Assembly: GCF_947623445.1 (NCBI RefSeq)
Contig: NC_135241.1
Coordinates: 5,334,501-5,398,500 of the forward strand
Reading direction: 5' to 3'
DNA: 64,000 bases
From: Clavelina lepadiformis
Lineage: Eukaryota > Chordata > Ascidiacea > Aplousobranchia > Clavelinidae
The translations under genes and the position numbers were made by a program. Positions within the stretch are counted from its first letter, which is position 1; every line of letters begins with the position of its first letter. The notes below the pieces were generated by a model. It ran no database searches. It was not told the DNA's origin and was given only the letters and a program-made list of their open reading frames with translations. Shown piece after piece: positions 52,901 through 64,000 of the stretch.

Positions 52901-54559
52901 CTAGTCAAGCATTACATCATAGTCTCGTAGACTCATTGGGTTATTTCAGTTCCAAAGCTTCACAGCAGTAAGCACACAGTCATACACAATGCACATGCTC
53001 AATTAAAACTTTAATGCTTGCTTCCTTTTTCATTCAAACAACAAAAAATGACGCTACAAAAACCTCGAAACTGGCGGTTACTGCTTTGGGTTTTACAATA
53101 ACTGCCAAATAATGGAAATTAATATAAATCGCTATCTGACTCTTAAGAATGATTAGAAGGTTGCAAATTCTGTCTAGAAACTCCTAAACTTCAGTTGAAT
53201 AGCTTATATAATTTTAAACGCTGAAATTCTGATTAATATAGATTTTAATATTATTCATTATTACTTCAAACAAACACTAAAATTACAACAATATTATTAT
53301 TATACAGAAAAGGTTTTAAGAATTATTTAACAATAAAGGCGCATCACACTACATTTCATATCGACTTAAAGAATTATTCACAGAGTTATTACGATCTATA
53401 ATCTATATCTTCTCATTAATTGAACTTTAAAACTCTAATTGTATACTGAAGAACTAATATTTAGACAACTAGAACCAATCTAATACTGATTCTGAATGCC
53501 TCATTACATAGCATGCAACGGTAGATTTATACCCTGAAAAAGATAATAAAGAAAGAAATTCAACTTGAAGAGCAATGCGTTTTTCAATGACAGGAAATGA
53601 TTTGGACTTTTTAAACTCGAAGTTTACGCTCAGGTGATAATTACAATCTGGCAATTTTCAATTAAGGGAAACAAATTTCAATCAATATGGTCTATTTTTA
53701 TATTAACAGTGTTGTTAATACAAGGTCAATCGTGCAGTTAAACATTTTTACCGATTAAGTTGTCAATCTCATAGGGTAATTTCGCATTTTGCAAACTCAT
53801 AATGCAATGTGAATAATGTAACATGTTTGCAAAACATAATGACAAATATGGAGTTATCATATTTTGCAAAAAGTTCAAAGGTGCAATGCAGATAGCATGT
53901 TTACGGAACTGATTGTCAATCAACTATTCTTCGATAAGTTTGTAATTATACCGTGAACTTAGATTGAACTTATGGCAAGCATGACGTTACGTAATAGCGC
54001 GGTAAATATCAGAAATTTAATTATAATGATACAACTTGGAAGACAATGGAAACAGTGTCTTCCAAAACCAATACAAAACCGTTTTTACAGATTTCTTTGG
54101 TACAAGTGCAACACGTAAGCTGAGATTTAATGATTAGTGCCCTCTATGCTGCTGTGATAGCCTGCAGCCCTGCACTTGCAGTTGCAAACGGAAAAGACAA
54201 AACATTTAGCCTTTACACTAGAGACCACCGTAAGGCAAAGTATACAACAATCATGCATGCAAGCTTACAGCATATTGACCATTAATACATATTTGACTTG
54301 ATAATTTACCTTTTTGAGGGATGGTGACTACGTCTGCTGCTTTCTGCGTATTCTTTTCAAAGGTGTTTGACATAAAACCATCTACTTCTCTTTTAGTAAA
54401 AGCCCTAACAAGTCGGTCAACTCCGGGCAGGCATATTATGAACTTAGCTAAAGCTTTCAGCACTCCACTAAACCCATTTCTCATAAACACATCCACCAAG
54501 TGGACTGCAACAAAAGCTGTTACAACGTAAGGTATCCAGAAAACTGCTTGACATTCCAT
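37998..54559 (-). CDS. SGPL1: Sphingosine-1-phosphate lyase
   Basis: PLP-dependent ER-membrane enzyme that cleaves sphingosine-1-phosphate to hexadecenal and phosphoethanolamine, ending sphingolipid breakdown. Exons, 5' to 3' on the minus strand: 54559-54310, 52871-52747, 52244-52111, 51655-51490, 51388-51215, 51016-50919, 50707-50493, 50284-50163, 49925-49823, 38570-38452, 38120-37998. The frame is continuous: 543 codons including the stop, against 568 residues in human. Exon 1 encodes the N-terminal membrane anchor. Landmarks are [20 protein letters not shown], the PLP-lysine motif [12 protein letters not shown], and SGWSGG. The C-terminal exons carry [14 protein letters not shown] and SAIYGML, both matching in phase and family sequence, so the gene spans an intron of 11,252 bp between 49823 and 38570. 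Intron 5 (after 51215) appears to be GC-AG (CAG|GCGAGT). Confidence 0.95.
38571..40703. other. SGPL1 intron 9, 3' part, before the nested + strand gene
   Basis: Mostly non-coding. An 89-codon open stretch at 38898-39167 (+) has no recognised domain. The promoter of the nested + strand receptor must lie in this segment; no element could be named. Confidence 0.4.
39651..39680. repeat. Imperfect AGTAGTAT short tandem repeat
   Basis: Repeated AGTAGTATAGTAGTAT units of low complexity inside the large SGPL1 intron. Confidence 0.6.
40704..43153 (+). CDS. Class II cytokine receptor-like protein 1, nested in SGPL1
   Basis: Single-pass receptor. Exons: 40704-40872, 40999-41092, 41304-41476, 41563-41690, 41761-41853, 41964-42242, 42334-42523, 42624-43153 (TAA). 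Phases match throughout and give about 551 residues. Order: signal peptide ([16 protein letters not shown]), FN3 D1 ([28 protein letters not shown]...TCDLSSYL), FN3 D2 (IPPTFSA; SEYC...NWTKVLC), membrane helix ([20 protein letters not shown]), and a long Ser-rich, acidic tail. The paired-Cys pattern (CDL-type in D1, YC...C in D2) and the lack of a WSXWS box suit the class II (interferon/IL-10 receptor, tissue factor) family better than class I. The tail has YVQE, YVTE, YVQA and YVLS. JAK-STAT signalling is inferred from family; the ligand is unknown. Confidence 0.85.
43154..45360. other. Gap between the two tail-to-tail receptor genes
   Basis: Holds the two 3' ends. The minus-strand open stretch 44401-44766 and other short frames have no homology or splice support and are not called. 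Confidence 0.5.
45361..48513 (-). CDS. Class II cytokine receptor-like protein 2, nested in SGPL1
   Basis: Exons on the minus strand: 48513-48411, 48320-48146, 46944-46775, 46663-46515, 46375-46243, 46024-45858, 45765-45361. All phases match and give about 433 residues. Order: signal peptide ([18 protein letters not shown]), FN3 D1 ([29 protein letters not shown]), FN3 D2 ([25 protein letters not shown]...CEWSTPTC), membrane helix ([20 protein letters not shown]), a VPISL segment that could act as a Box1-like JAK site, and a 135-codon last exon. The tail carries YVQM (45484-45495, YxxM type), YVRA and a terminal MYDYF. It is transcribed in the same direction as its host SGPL1 and opposite to receptor 1. 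Class II assignment rests on the Cys pattern and D1/D2 strands; a class I receptor lacking WSXWS is the alternative. Confidence 0.85.
48514..49822. other. SGPL1 intron 9, 5' part, and promoter side of receptor 2
   Basis: No coding exon recognised. It should contain the receptor 2 promoter. Confidence 0.4.
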
Positions 54560-57500
54560 TGCACTTTATTAAAGCTTTTTATTACGTTCACTTGTTTTAA
54601 TCGCGGCGTAACACAATAAGTAGCAGCCGGCAAACTTGCGTTTTGCGAGTAATCGATGTTTACTCAAGCAAGACGGGTTCGTTAAGGTCCACTGCTTTTT
54701 TCACCTCTCTGGGTTGGTAACTTGGTATATGTCATATTGTGCAAACAACATCAACTTGTTTTGCGTACATCGGTGTCTGGATTAACGACCACTGCATGTA
54801 AAATGAGCAAGACATTACCTTGCTTGTGAAATTGTGATAGTTTGTGAAATCTTCATAAATAACTGCAAAACTTGCAATTGTGATGAGTGGTATTAAAATC
54901 TTATTATTTCCGAACCGAGGAATGTCTTTGCAGTTTGCACGACTTAAACTCGGCGCCGCTTGAATGCCGGTTACTGAATTTAACTTTGTCCAAGTTCCGA
55001 TAGCAACATACTGTTTTATTTATGCACTTTAAACTGTACGTATGAATTTTAACTGTATCACAGAACAAGGGCATAAAAACCGTACTCCTAATAGGTATGG
55101 AACCCGGATTGTATTATTGCGAGACCAGTGTTTTAATCGCACCGCCACCGAGGGTTGTTGCATGCGCTTTTCTTAGTACCCGAAAACTGTATTGTAATGT
55201 AGTGCAACTTTGCACAAGTACGCAAAATTGCAGATGGTGCTATCTTAATTTCGGATCATAAACCATGATATCAATGCCAATTTTCCTGTGATTATAAAAT
55301 ATATAGAAAGTAATTGTTGCATAAATATCATCTGCAGTTTTGCATCCTTATCATTACTTTCAGGCACGCAAACAAGGTACAAATAAATTATATCCATCAA
55401 TATCCGCCTGTGTTTGGTTCACAAAATACGGTTGTGGTCGCTCGTGGGTTGTAACGATATGGGACTTTGGACAAAACTTTAGGCTATACCTTATTATCTT
55501 CACCAAATAAATACCTACGCAGAGTACAGTACGCAGAAGATAGCATTGAAAAATTACAAATTTTGTCGGTAGATCCGAAATTATACAATAATAATTTAAA
55601 AGTTTGATTTTGTTTTGGGAATAAAAGCAAATAAAGCTCAAGAAACAACCACAAATCATGTTGTTAGGATTATTATTATCATTAAATGTTTTTAGATTAT
55701 GTCGATCTGGGTTGAGTAATGTTATTGGTTATAGGCACCTGATGTTATTAATGTCTTGGCATAAACTTTTTCTTTCTATATAATACACTTTCCGCTGCAA
55801 TCTGGAAGGTTTAAGTTGTAAAACTTTCAACACCAATGTTTATTTGCGAGAATTTAGGCCATATAATGTTTATTTCTTTAAGAAAATGAAAACTTAAGTT
55901 CTGTGATAGCAGCATTTGCAACGCCTAACTACGATAAGGTTTTATGTGGAAGGTGAGATGTGATATGCCAGATTTCTTCTCAAAAATTAACAACAGAAAC
56001 CAGCAAAACAACGTCTATAAAAAATTAACTTGCGTCAAGTAGCAACGCACATAAACATATTCACTCGTCCGCGATAAGGGGTTATTTAAAAACCAAGATA
56101 AAAGCGATAACCTGTTTTGGCCTGTCTAGTGTTGCTAAGGATACTTCAAATACTAACGAATGGCAATCAATGGCTAGAATGGGTAGAGTTTTCCTCAAAC
56201 TTGTGATGCTTCATTTCATATTGCCCGCAAGATTCAGGAAGTCTTTGAGAAGACCGCTTTCTAGATTTGGTCTTAAAGCAAAGTTTCAGTGAAACTGCAT
56301 GCATATTTGATAACCTATTCACATGCTGAACAGTGTGATAAAAATAGGGCACTAGCATTTTGCAAAACGTGGTTAATACTGCATGATTAATTTGGCATGA
56401 AAAGATTCATTTTATTTTTGATTATGATGTATACCACATTTGTAAGAGAAATCAGACCAACGCGTGTTGAAATTCTCCCACAATTGAAAAAGAGAACAGT
56501 CCAAAAAAAGTAGTAATGAAGGTAGTGCAAAACAGGACGCTTTTATTTAAGCTTATTGGTCTACTGAGATTCTTTCTTTGAAATTTGTGTACGTTCGGAT
56601 ACTACGTTGTAGGCCTACCTTTTATTCCATAAACTTGGCCGCACTGGTAAATCGCTGTGTTCCTGTGTCGGTTACCATAGCGAAAAAACCGCAACGCTAG
56701 ATAGGCTTTACTCTGTTCAATTTTATGAATCACGCGCTACACGGTAGCTAGCCAAATCTATCGTGTTGTAACACACTGCGCTAGACTTTTAGTGTTTCTT
56801 TAAACGCATAATAATGACAAGGTCTCTGCGTGAAATATGCGTGTGTACAATTTGAAAGTTGTTCTTTCCGATTATAATTTAATTGATCAAGCTGGGTATA
56901 TTGTGGTTTCAAACGCTTAGGTTGAAGTAACAGATTCATCACTGTCAATTTAACTGTGAGTTGTTTACTCAATGGTTCTTTAATTAGTTTTATCAGTTAT
57001 TTCATCAATTCTTTAAATGTCGTTTTATAAGCTTATAGGCTAGTTGGCTGACTCGATCAAAGTTTGACTTCATGTACAGTAATAATGTTGGATATAGTGT
57101 TTGTCTTAATTTGACGTTTCTCGCATACAGATATAGGTATCAGCGCAAATGCGCAATACAGGTAGTAGCCTACACTACATTTACAATTGCAGGTACAATA
57201 CAGGTAATGAGTCAAAACATATGGCCATGGTTATTATGAATTTTCTCTGTGACTGCGTGTTGGGTACACCAACAGTACAAAGTAATAGTTCGCAAGGTAT
57301 ATTTTTAGAACGACGGAATGCTCTTTCGGTTTCATATTACAGTGCCGTCGTTTGCGCAAACAGATTTCATAAGTTTAAAGTGTCATGTAGTTTTTTATTG
57401 AAGATCTAATTACAAGCTGTCGCAAGCGGAACTAACGATGTTTACCCCTAGCTAAGGTCATTGTATAGATTAATTGAAAAGATGCGTGGAGCGTAGTGGG

Positions 57501-57701
57501 TCAGGCAATTGTTAATTTGCTAGGATCTAAGACTTCTAAGCAGTCGGTATTAAAATTTGTGGAGGCAATACGGCGTCTGACTTTACAACACTTGAGAGTA
57601 GTTTCTGTACAAAATCGATCATTGAGTTATATACTGTAATGGATTACAATATCATTTCAGAATCCTCGGCAATATAGGCCATTTATTATCTGACAATAAT
57701 A
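54560..57701. promoter_or_regulatory. Divergent intergenic region between SGPL1 and the dynein gene
   Basis: SGPL1 (-) and the dynein heavy chain (+) diverge across 3.1 kb. Both promoters must lie here or in upstream untranslated exons. I saw no clear core promoter element, repeat or gene. Confidence 0.4.
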
Positions 57702-60700
57702 ATGGCTGAAACAGCTGGTGATAAACGATACGAATTCGTGTCCGAGTACGTGCTCCGGACACTGAAGCTAAAAAATGATAAATGGCAAAAATGTATTGGA
57801 GTCGAAGATAACAAAATTTTAATCCAGGAGTTTTTCGACAAGGGTGACAACATCGCCCTCGTTGTTGGGGCAAATGCTGCCGGAATTCTAACTCCGACCT
57901 ACGAGTTTCCTCTTTCCGGAAAAACCAAGGCCGTTTATTTCATCAAGAGAAGCAGGGAATCTTTGCTCCCGGATACCATCCAGAATCAAGTTATTTTTGG
58001 AGATTTATCTTACGCTCCATTGGATCAAATGTCATCCCTTGTAGATGATGTAAGTTATTTTTTGTTATACATTTGCAATTCAGGGTTTATGTATCAGTTT
58101 CGTAAGTTTATCAGCAACCGTTATCCAACTCTCATGTTAAATTTAGTGTGATTTATATTTGGAAAAATTTCTTTCACGCAAAAACTGTATCAACTAGCTA
58201 AGTTTAAAGCTCGTCTTTGTTTGCGTTAGCTCAAACTAATAGAATAGAAAATAAAACGCAAGAAAATAATGATTGAACGCCTGAGGTTTTCCAAGGAAAG
58301 CGGCTTTCTTTGCTATTGTTATCGAACAATAAATTTTCTCAATAATGAGTCTAGACTTTAGACTTAGTAGGTAAAAGCTTTATGCGACTATTCCTCTTTC
58401 GAACAGTACAAACGGCATTATACTGTATAGCTATACTGGTGTTTATCTGCCAACGGAACTGAAGCTTAATAAAATATTTCCGGTTTTCGTAATCACTATA
58501 CATACATGGTGACGTCTGGAATGGTTTTCATGAAGTTTTGGGGCATAATTATTTTGAATGTTGCTGTAGTCTTTGCAGTCGCTATCGGTATGTTGGTTTA
58601 AGTGCTGTTTGGTAAACCGTGCATGCGTCAGTTTTTCGGGCAGGGCGTAAGTTTTTAGGGCATGAACTGCGAATAAAAGCTCGAAACACCTCTTTTATAA
58701 CGTGAGCACTCCGACGAAAATAAATGTCATGTTCAGTCAATAAAATCGGCTACCGTGCACCTAATAATTTAATCAATTCCCCACTTTGTATTTGATCTAT
58801 GCCTAAAGTTTACTGAAGCTCATTCCCTGACGTCATTTGGACTGTGACTGACCGGTAAATCAGTTCAAGGCGCGTCGTTTAACACGGCAGGTTTATTTAC
58901 TTTTGTTAGGCAAGTACCTCCTTCGTTTACTTTCATACCCCCCATGTTTGGTCAGTAATCGAAATGCTTCTTAATTCTTTGCGCAACTATAGCAACTTCA
59001 TCGGCTGAAGAGTTGATTAAATAATTTTTATCGTGTTCTAAGTACAAGTTTGTTTGGTCTCATAAAGTTAACGCCGGAATACACACTATTATTGAAGCAT
59101 TCAAATTACTTACGCAGAGTTGACATACGAACTTTTTGAGTTATGCCTTGGTACTGCTACCTCAATACAGTATAAACTGACATGTTTAAACGCACCCAGC
59201 GCAGTAGCTCTAGAACAGGGGTGTTCAAATGATTTCTGCCATGATCCACCACAACCAAACCTGACAACATGATGATCCACTAAATATGAATAGTAAATAT
59301 ATTGGACATGCTTTAATTTTTATGGTGCTTTATTCATGAAAAAGTACCCTACAACATATTAATAACTTTGTAATAGTCAAAAGTGAAGTGTGCTACAGCT
59401 CCAAGATTATTTCAGTGAGAAAAATGATGAGTTGGTTTAGATCTCACAATAGCGTCGAATCGGGGCTTTCTGTCACTTACTGATATCCTCATAAGCTCAT
59501 GAAGATGAGCATTTGTGAGTCTCGTTCTATGCTTGTTTTTTACAAAATTCATTGATGAAAACAACGACTCACAAAGGTACGTAGAAGCGAAGCAAGTAAG
59601 GATCCTTCTAGCCAGCCTGGTTATAACTGGGTACCTTTCCAAGGTTACAAGTGATAACCAAAACACATTTGGATCTGCGATACAAATCTCATCTCCTTTA
59701 AGATTACAAAGTTCTACCTGCATTTTAGACACCAGCAATGCATATTCAGTGGAAAGTTGTGTTTTCCAAGTGCCATTAACATCAGCAGACAGTGGATGTG
59801 AAATTAGTTCTATAACTGAACTGATTTCATAAAATTCCTTGAACCTGTTACAGAACTCAGTGTCCAAATTTTGCAGAAATTCGACAAAGCATGACCAATC
59901 ATTATCACAGCTAACTTCTTGTAGAGTCACTTTTAAGCATGGAAAGTGGAGCATGTCTTTGGTGATATCTGAAACGAATAGCAACAGCTGTTGCTTGAAA
60001 GATTTCACTGCTGACCACAGCTGAATGATAGTGTGCCCCTTGCCCTGGAGCTTCAAGTTCAGAGTATTTAGATGGGTAAAACAGTCAGCAAGAAAAGCCA
60101 AGTTACATAGATTGGTACCTTCAAGCAGAGTACTAGTTTGACCCTTTTCATTCAAAAACATGACCAAATCTTTACGAAGGTCCCACAGCCTTTTCAAAGC
60201 ATTGCCCTTACTTAGCCATCTCACGTTATTATGCGTGAGTAAGTCACAAAATTCAGCATTATGCTGATCTAGAAAGTTCCTTAGTTGCCGGTGCTTTTGC
60301 TTCACAGTTGTGTTTCGCCAAATTAAAACAAAAAATTGCTGCAATTACGAGACTAATGAATGCTCGTTAATGATTAACAGTATTTCGTATTTTGTTTCAG
60401 ATTGTAGTGCCTTTGCTTTCAAACGGTAGAAATCATGACACTTGGCCTTACGTTGTATCTGGTGACGTACTTCGTCACGTGCATAAATTAAAGAGTAACG
60501 TCTTCGTTGTATCGGGACAGGTTAATAACTATTTATTTTTTTAATAGATAAAATCACATAAAATGACTAAATAACAGGTAAAGTAAGATTTTCTCTTAAA
60601 TGTTTTATTTCTCTTTTGTAACACACTTTATGAATTTCACATAGCACATAACAGGTAATGATGACCTTCTTACGTGAATCCAGCTTTAAATTGCTTTTGA

Positions 60701-63700
60701 AACTCGTAGGTTAAAGGCAAAACATTACTTCCACTTCCACCAGGAACAGACAGGATTCCTGAGGAAGCCCAAGAAGATGTAGAACTGAAGTAAGCTGTCA
60801 GTTTTGCTTCAAAAAAACTTGTTTAGCAACAATCATTTATGGTTCAGACTCTTTCAAAAGTCTGCAACTTTACATTTGTTTTCATTTTTTAATGCTCAGA
60901 GATGAACTTATTGACCGTCAGATTTTGCACACTCTCGAATCTGTGGTCATTGAATGGAGTCATCAAGTCCGAGACGTTTTGAAAAGAGATTCGTCAGAGT
61001 CTTTGTTACAGGGGCATAATCCTCTACCCAATGCAGAACTTACATTCTGGGCCGATCGCTATCAAAATCTGAAGTGCATTTACGATCAGGTACACTAAAT
61101 ATGTTTGCGTAAGCCTACCAATTATTAGTTTTTTTACATGCTTTGGTCCATGCAAGTTCTATTTAGTTATGTATTAATCTCCTTTTAAATAGTTGAAAAT
61201 GCCCAAAGTAAAAACAATGTCGGAAGTACTGAAGAAAGTTCAGAGCAGTTATTATCCAGCTTTCCAACAGATGTTTAAAGATGTTGTTGCGGGTAAGGAT
61301 CTGTTATATATGGCTATGTACGATGGATTCGTAACTGTTACGATGGATGTTTAATTGTTCAAATTTATCCTTTCTTAAGGACTGACAGAATCTCAAGACA
61401 TCCACACCCACCTGAAAGCAATAAAATGGATCATTGAAGATCTGGAAGAGAAAGAATTTCACGAGTACTCCATGTACATCAGACCTCTTTTTACAACTAT
61501 CTGCAAGATATGGGCACATAGCAAATATTATAGCGCTCCCACGAGACTAATTGTTCTTCTGCAGGAAATCAGTAATCTTGTGATTAACCAGGTAAATGTA
61601 GTATGTTTGAAAACTTATAGAAACTTTTGGAAAACAGTTAAAAAACACAGCATAACATCGATGCTGGTCGAAGTCAATCACATGCGAAATATTTTTTATA
61701 ACCTTTTTTATTTTAAATGTTTTCGCAGTGTCGGAACTATTTGAAACCAGAAGACTTGTTTAAAGGAGAGGTAGATGAAGTTATTGAACAAGTTTCTACG
61801 GCAATCAAAGTACTAAAAGAATACAGGTAGGCCTAATACCTTCAAAACAGAAATATTTGAACTACTTCACAAACATTTGTTTAGTTTGTCAACACAGGTT
61901 GTACATTTCAAAATTACTTTATCAATATCACAGAGATTCTTACCAAGAGCACAAGGATAAGCTGGAAACGTTCTTTGAGGGTATGAGTAGAGAACCTGTA
62001 CTGTGGGATTTTGACAACAGCCTAGTGTTCGCGAGAACAGATAGATTTCTGCAACGCCTTGAGAATATCAAAGTATAATATAGGATTTACATTGCAATCT
62101 ACAATGTCATATTTCGTCAATGTTTGGGATTTACTATAACTAACGTTCTTTTATCGCGCAGAGTTTGTTTGTTGACGCAAGGGACATGTTGAAGTTGGAA
62201 AAGATAGAGTTTGGTGGGGTAAAAGGATCGGCTCTCAGTGGACAAGTCGTGGTGCTATTTGAAGAGTTCAATAATCTATTTAAAATATTTGGTGAACTCA
62301 AATACGATCCCTTGGATCCTGTGGATGAGGTAGAATAAAGTTGGTCAATTTAAACTAATTTTGTTTCTACAAGTTGCCTTTTATGATGTGATGTATAAGC
62401 CCTGCAAACTTAAAATCTAATAAACGTTGTTTTAGAGTTTCAACAATGACTTGGAGAACTTCCGTGAACACATAACTGACATTGATCGTCGGTTAGGCGC
62501 CATTGTAGCTCAATCGTTTGATGACTGCCCTTCCACTGAATCCGCGTTTAAGCTGGTGGCAATGTTTGGTTCTTTGTTAGAAAGGTGATGCTGCTACTTT
62601 AACTATTTTCTTCTGTGCTGATATCTTGATGAACTTGTAGTAGCTCTGCTTGTTAACTTTACGGCGTTTCTATATCATAGACCTTTGATTCTTGAAGACA
62701 TGTGGCCGCGATACCCCATTTTGCTGGCAATGTTTCACAAGGAACTTGACGAAGCAAAAGCCATCTATGACAAACAAATGCAAGCAGGAAAAGAAAACGA
62801 AGGTAGATTACTATATACTAAGTTATAGTAGTATATTTATTATAGTAGTTCTATACTTCTAATTGAGAACTTCTGAAATTTCTCGGAAAGTTCAAGATTG
62901 TCGAAATAGTTTCATATGTTTCATATATTTTTTTTTCAGGATACTATCCAGTTAACAAAAACATGCCCATGGTAGCCGGAGCAATCAGATGGTCGAAAGA
63001 ACTTTGTCAAAGAATACAAAACCCTTATGGCAACTTCAGACATATTCAGCATCCGTAAGTGTTCAGATTTGCTTAATAAAATCGTTTTCAGGATTATCAA
63101 TTTTTCGCAGTACTTGAAGATGCCCCTCATGTACTGAATGCCTTTAAATTCCGACCAACTTTTTTATGTATTCAGGATAATGGAATCGGACGAAGGCAAT
63201 CGAATGGAAAAGAAATACGCCGAAATGATGCAACTTTTGAAGAGGTTAGCTTTAAAAAACCGCAAAATGTTAATTCCTGTATGGTTTTGTTTTGAATTAC
63301 TATAAAAGCTAACCCGGACTGGGATTGCGCATATGTTCTGACAAAAGAATACAAATTAAAATTGTTATTTTATACAGCTTTGAGGAGAGTATTTACGCGC
63401 AATGGACCACATCGGTTGATGAGAGATCCCAATACAATCTCAACCAGCCTCTGATCACTAGACATCCTGACACCAATCTAATTTCTGTCAACTTTAATCC
63501 ACAGGTAAAACGTTAACTGCACAACTCTTTCATGAATGTGTATCCATATGTCCTGTATCGGGTTTAATTGTATGGTATGGTGTAACAGCTTGTCTCTGTT
63601 CTGCGAGAAGTGAAATATCTGGAAAGCGAAGAGACAACAGGCATCCCCGACGAAGCAGCAAAGATATTCTCAGCAAAGGAATCCTTCAGGCAGTTTGTTG

Positions 63701-63735
63701 CCAACGTGGACCTTACTCAGCAATGGTACAATAAG
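57702..63735 (+). CDS. Axonemal dynein heavy chain, outer-arm DNAH9/11/17 type, N-terminal part
   Basis: Motor subunit of the ciliary/flagellar outer dynein arm; only the N-terminal tail (DHC_N1) lies in the window. Fifteen exons: 57702-58049, 60401-60520, 60710-60789, 60900-61089, 61193-61292, 61380-61591, 61729-61826, 61898-62072, 62162-62329, 62436-62584, 62681-62802, 62940-63054, 63176-63244, 63378-63504, 63589-63735. Phases match and give 740 codons with no stop. Landmarks include EYVLRTLKL, VVIEWSHQVRDVLKRDS, FWADRYQNLKCIYDQ, IWAHSKYYSAPTRLIVLLQE, LEKIEFGGVKGS and NLNQPLITRHPDTNLI. Such proteins run to about 4,400 residues, so most of the gene, including all AAA modules, lies beyond the right edge. 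Start: the first ATG of exon 1, at the family's usual N-terminal position. DNAH17 and DNAH9 looked equally close. Confidence 0.95.
59216..60344 (-). mobile_element. 5'-truncated hAT (Charlie/ZBED5-like) transposon in dynein intron 1
   Basis: A 310-codon minus-strand frame (60344-59412) encodes the C-terminal part of a hAT transposase, ending in the dimerisation block (CFASTYLCESLFSSMNFVKN, then RTRLTNAHLHELMRIS). Past its 3' end, at 59216, the sequence CAGGGGTGTTCAAA is a typical hAT terminus. The opposite terminus and N-terminal half are missing, so the copy is dead and no target duplication can be paired. It lies antisense to the dynein gene. The surviving frame has no stop, which suggests fairly recent activity. 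Confidence 0.85.
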
Positions 63736-64000
63736 GTATGGTATTGAATGTCATCTAATTGTTTCATCACTGGAACTAGATAGCATACCAGCACGCAGTT
63801 TTCGCGTGATCGATTGATTCCTTTTATTGAATCAAAGGAAGATTGTTGTACTAGCTTTTCATAAACATCTAAAGGGCAAATGTCAAAAGTGTGAGATCAA
63901 CGCTTTTTTAAAGTGATCTTTCATTGTCGTTTAGATTTCGATGTTTTGTCATCAATTATGAAAGAGATTCGGGCTTGTCTCGTAACTTAATCATTGAAAT

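Noticed and set aside
59515-59832. Plus-strand open stretch over the hAT fragment
   Set aside because: Shadow of the minus-strand transposase, whose translation has clear hAT domains.
1-64000. CRISPR array, bacterial operon or phage content
   Set aside because: No regularly spaced repeats and no prokaryotic gene organisation; the genes are spliced animal genes.

Overview
The window is animal nuclear DNA. It is AT-rich, with spliced genes, mostly short exons, many introns of 50-500 bp and mobile-element debris. The gene content points to a tunicate, most likely an ascidian of the Ciona/Phallusia type: STAP-like PH-SH2 adaptors, class II cytokine-receptor-like genes and an SBSPON homologue are chordate-style genes, yet they are packed at invertebrate density. 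This placement is an inference; no database was consulted. All exon models were built by hand from splice signals, reading-frame phase and family resemblance.

Region 1 (about 1.7-23.3 kb, + strand) holds three tandem PH-SH2 adaptor genes of the STAP type, called copies A, B and C. They share exon order, intron phases and a YxxM (PI3K p85-type) tyrosine motif in the PH-SH2 linker. Copy A carries a 759-bp fold-back element inserted inside a coding exon, bounded by a perfect 9-bp target duplication. It is followed, in compatible phase, by exons that encode a ZU5 domain. Between copies A and B lie a 635-bp hAT-type MITE with an 8-bp target duplication, two diverged copies of a dispersed repeat, and a frameshifted transposon-type pseudogene. 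A tRNA-Arg(ACG) gene follows copy C.

Region 2 (26.5-36.7 kb, + strand) is an SBSPON-like gene for a secreted somatomedin B plus thrombospondin type 1 protein. Its five coding exons include a first intron of about 8.4 kb in which I see no gene.

Region 3 (38.0-54.6 kb, - strand) is sphingosine-1-phosphate lyase (SGPL1), 11 coding exons and about 542 residues. Its intron 9 is about 11.3 kb and contains two complete receptor genes arranged tail to tail: one on + (40.7-43.2 kb) and one on - (45.4-48.5 kb). Both have a signal peptide, two FN3-type cytokine-receptor domains of class II character, one membrane helix and a tyrosine-bearing tail.

Region 4 (57.7 kb to the window end, + strand) is the N-terminal part of an outer-arm axonemal dynein heavy chain (DNAH9/11/17 type). 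Its first intron holds an antisense, 5'-truncated hAT transposase. SGPL1 and the dynein gene are divergent across about 3.1 kb.

The most unusual structures are the exon-interrupting fold-back element, the probable PH-SH2-ZU5 architecture, and the cytokine-receptor pair nested inside the S1P lyase gene.
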